This document shows, piece by piece, positions 13,185 through 15,047 of a stretch of DNA of 15,047 bases. The stretch is from positions 5,175 through 20,221 of the forward strand of contig DLVV01000462.1 in assembly GCA_003445035.1 (NCBI GenBank). The letters run 5' to 3'. The stretch's first letter is position 1, and every line of letters starts with the position of its first letter. The notes beneath the pieces are model-generated. The model was not told where the DNA came from, did no database searches, and saw only the letters and a program-made list of their open reading frames with translations. This DNA comes from Planctomycetaceae bacterium. Lineage in GTDB: Bacteria; Planctomycetota; Planctomycetia; Planctomycetales; Planctomycetaceae. A program made the translations under genes and the position numbers.

Positions 13185-14954
13185 ATGATCGGATCGACCA
13201 CGAGGATCCAAGTACTGGCCCTGTTCCTGGTGATCCTGGCCGGCAGCGGGCTGGTTTCGGCCGAGGCGGCCGAAACGCCGCCGGATGCCGAGTCGATGCT
13301 GGCTGACGGGCGGATCGAGGAGTACCTGTCCGCCGCACGTGGATTTCTTGAAGAACACGCCGATGCACCCGATTCGGCCCGGGTGGCCCTGGAGGCAATG
13401 ATGGTGGCCGCGGTCCACCGGAAGGCCGATGCCGAGAAGGACCTGAAGCGGGTCCTGTTGCTGGCTCACGGCGATTCACTGGCCGGACGATTTGCCTTGA
13501 CCCGCTTTGCCGATGCCAAGGCGTGCCGGGAATTCCTTGACGAGATGATCCAACACCGGCTCGCGGAGCTCAAGCCGCCGCTGGCACGCAGGTACATGGC
13601 CACCGTTCGCCGAGCGGTCAGCTTCTGGGGCCGCGGGGTGATGACAGATGACCAGTTCCTGCTGCGGACTGCACTGGCGGCACGTGTCGCTGGAGACAAG
13701 CAGGGGGGGCAGCAGTGTCTGTCGCAACTGGATCGAGACAAGGCCCCTGTGATGAAGGCTGCGAAACTGTTGTTCGATCCGAAAATCGGTCACGTGCAGA
13801 GAATCGTGGCGTTGCAGGAACTGGTCGCCGCGTTGCCGGCTACCGGTGATTTCGTCTGGCACTTCTACGGTCGCCTGGCCGAAGCAGATCGGTCACGCCC
13901 CGAGATTCTCCGTTTGGTGGCTGGCAATCACCTGGCCGAGAGTCGATTTGCGGAGGCCCGGCCGGTGATCAAGCGGCTCGTGAAGATAGTGCCCGGTGAC
14001 GGCCAGACCGTCATCTGGTCGGCGTGGACCGACGCGGTGACCGGTGACAACATCGAAATCGGGGCAGCCGTTTCGAGTCTCAGGGCGTTTGCCAGGAAAC
14101 ACGAGAACTCGAAATGGGCCATGACGGCTTCGAAACTGGCGACTGCGATTGCCGGCCATCGCGGTCGGCTGGCTACCGCGGTCGATGAACTCGGCGAGAT
14201 CCTTGATGATTGGAAGGACGGGCAGCCCCAACTGGTCAAGGTGCGACTGGGCTATTCCACTGGCGACGGGCCAAGGGTGGACGGTTTCGCTTCCTTCGAT
14301 TCGAAAGCGAAACAGTTCGAGGTGACCCTTTCCCGCAACGGTGGCCTGGTGATGGCAGCCAGTTCGGCCCCGCAGGGAAGCCGCCTGTTTTCCTCCAGTG
14401 ACCCGGTGATTTACCGGTTGGATGGCCGGGCGATTTTTCCCGCACCACGGTTCTCGATCACCCGGGGTGACGACGGGAAGTTCGAGGTCCAGGTTGGGGT
14501 CTCACTTGGTGACCAGGTGAAGGCGATGCAGGATCTGACCGGCACGATCGCTTCCTCGCCCTGGCTGTCGAAGAAAACGGGGCGGATCGAGGTCTGGAAG
14601 CACGCGACGGTTGACCGGGGCTGGTATCCGGTGGAGGCGGTGTTCCGTGACGGTGAACTGGTGGTCCACCTGATCCGGCCGCGGATCACCGAGCCGGGAT
14701 TCGATGAAACAACGATCCGGATCGACCGTCGTCGCCAGAAGCTCAGCGGGACGTTTGATGGGTTCGATTTCACGATCGCCTACGGAGACGCCCGTGCGAC
14801 CGCGTGGCTGTCGGGACCCCGGTGGCCCGACGTGCCGACAAAGGCGACCGCCGATGCGTCGATGATCTTCCGCCTGCTGGGAGCCGCCAGCAGCCTGTTT
14901 GACGACAAGGCGGCACGCACAGCGACCAGGCCAAAGCCGGGCGCGACACGGTAG
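13185..14954 (+). CDS. Secreted two-part protein of unknown function (589 aa)
   Basis: I do not recognise this family. The start at 13185 has AGGAG 8 nt upstream and gives a signal peptide (hydrophobic core about residues 8-23, likely cleavage after VSA at 26 or AEA at 28). Residues about 35-345 look all-helical, with repeated alanine/leucine-rich pairs of helices such as RIEEYLSAARGFLEEHA and ESRFAEARPVIKRLVKIVP, resembling degenerate tetratricopeptide repeats. From about residue 350 the sequence changes to a beta-rich pattern (VKVRLGYSTGDG, FEVTLSRNGGLVMAAS, RIEVWKHATVDRGWYPVEA). The final 20 residues are rich in Ala, Arg, Lys and Pro, and probably disordered. There is no heme motif, lipobox cysteine or obvious catalytic motif. 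It is expected to be periplasmic or surface-exposed. It is divergent from manC across a 203-nt spacer, so the two may share control, but no functional link is shown. Confidence 0.85.
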   Translation: MIGSTTRIQVLALFLVILAGSGLVSAEAAETPPDAESMLADGRIEEYLSAARGFLEEHADAPDSARVALEAMMVAAVHRKADAEKDLKRVLLLAHGDSLAGRFALTRFADAKACREFLDEMIQHRLAELKPPLARRYMATVRRAVSFWGRGVMTDDQFLLRTALAARVAGDKQGGQQCLSQLDRDKAPVMKAAKLLFDPKIGHVQRIVALQELVAALPATGDFVWHFYGRLAEADRSRPEILRLVAGNHLAESRFAEARPVIKRLVKIVPGDGQTVIWSAWTDAVTGDNIEIGAAVSSLRAFARKHENSKWAMTASKLATAIAGHRGRLATAVDELGEILDDWKDGQPQLVKVRLGYSTGDGPRVDGFASFDSKAKQFEVTLSRNGGLVMAASSAPQGSRLFSSSDPVIYRLDGRAIFPAPRFSITRGDDGKFEVQVGVSLGDQVKAMQDLTGTIASSPWLSKKTGRIEVWKHATVDRGWYPVEAVFRDGELVVHLIRPRITEPGFDETTIRIDRRRQKLSGTFDGFDFTIAYGDARATAWLSGPRWPDVPTKATADASMIFRLLGAASSLFDDKAARTATRPKPGATR

Positions 14955-14963
14955 AGATCGGCC

Positions 14964-15047
14964 CTAGAACAGCGGAAGGGCCTGGCCGCCGGCGGTCAGC
15001 ATGTGTGGCCGGTTCAGGTTGTCGAGGATCTGCGCGTCGGGCTGGAT
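14964..15047 (-). CDS. C-terminal end of a gene continuing past the window
   Basis: On the minus strand 27 codons ending in TAG (14966-14964) are open to the window edge. The codons are strongly G/C-ending, as in the neighbouring genes, and the peptide ends NRPHMLTAGGQALPLF, a protein-like C-terminus. Only 9 nt separate its stop from the stop of the 589-residue protein gene, a tight convergent arrangement like the others in this window. Too little is present to assign a family. Confidence 0.5.
   Translation of the reverse strand: MQPDAQILDNLNRPHMLTAGGQALPLF

Noticed and set aside
1..15047. Search for mobile elements, CRISPR arrays, tRNA genes and defence genes
   Set aside because: I saw no transposase, integrase, spaced direct repeats, tRNA-like cloverleaf or nuclease/helicase defence proteins; RuvX is a housekeeping nuclease-fold protein, not a defence gene.

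Overview
The window reads as chromosomal DNA from a GC-rich planctomycete (phylum Planctomycetota). The main evidence is the adjacent pair at the left end: a secreted DUF1549/DUF1553 (PSCyt2/PSD1) protein followed by a Tat-exported DUF1501 protein, a gene pair that is strongly expanded in planctomycetes. Secreted proteins of unknown function, SGNH-fold membrane proteins and a small conserved-looking acidic/basic protein fit the same origin. I see no rRNA, tRNA, CRISPR array, insertion sequence, integrase or phage gene. Base composition and codon use look uniform throughout.

Layout. (1) Positions 151-3877, plus strand: the PSD1-type gene and the DUF1501 gene overlap by 8 nt. (2) Positions 3882-4640, minus strand: a FabG-like short-chain dehydrogenase (SDR), convergent with DUF1501 with only 4 nt between the stops. 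(3) Positions 4741-5991, plus strand: a membrane-anchored cytochrome with five CxxCH motifs, divergent from the SDR. (4) Positions 5978-6163, minus strand: a 61-residue protein whose 3' end overlaps the 3' end of the cytochrome gene. (5) Positions 6164-6379: an intergenic region packed with four perfect inverted repeats. (6) Positions 6380-8725, minus strand: an N-acyl-D-amino-acid deacylase-like amidohydrolase preceded by a second SDR. (7) Positions 8808-12981, minus strand: a tightly overlapping four-gene run, transcribed manC -> ruvX/yqgF -> SGNH protein -> SGNH protein. (8) Positions 13185-14954, plus strand: a secreted 589-residue protein of unknown function, divergent from manC. (9) Positions 14964-15047, minus strand: the last 27 codons of a gene that continues beyond the window.

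How the genes may work together. The manC run makes GDP-mannose and carries two membrane-anchored SGNH proteins, which suggests synthesis and acyl modification of a mannose-containing exopolysaccharide or surface glycan; ruvX (16S rRNA processing / YqgF fold) appears embedded there by overlap rather than by shared function. The amidohydrolase and second SDR may form a small catabolic operon. The PSD1/DUF1501 pair and the multiheme cytochrome point to periplasmic redox or degradation functions of unknown substrate. No gene set here amounts to a clearly new defence or mobile system. The most unusual features are the inverted-repeat-rich spacer at 6211-6360, the Cys-to-Asp change at the metal site of the amidohydrolase, the overlapping manC/ruvX/SGNH/SGNH arrangement, and the uncharacterised 589-residue secreted protein.
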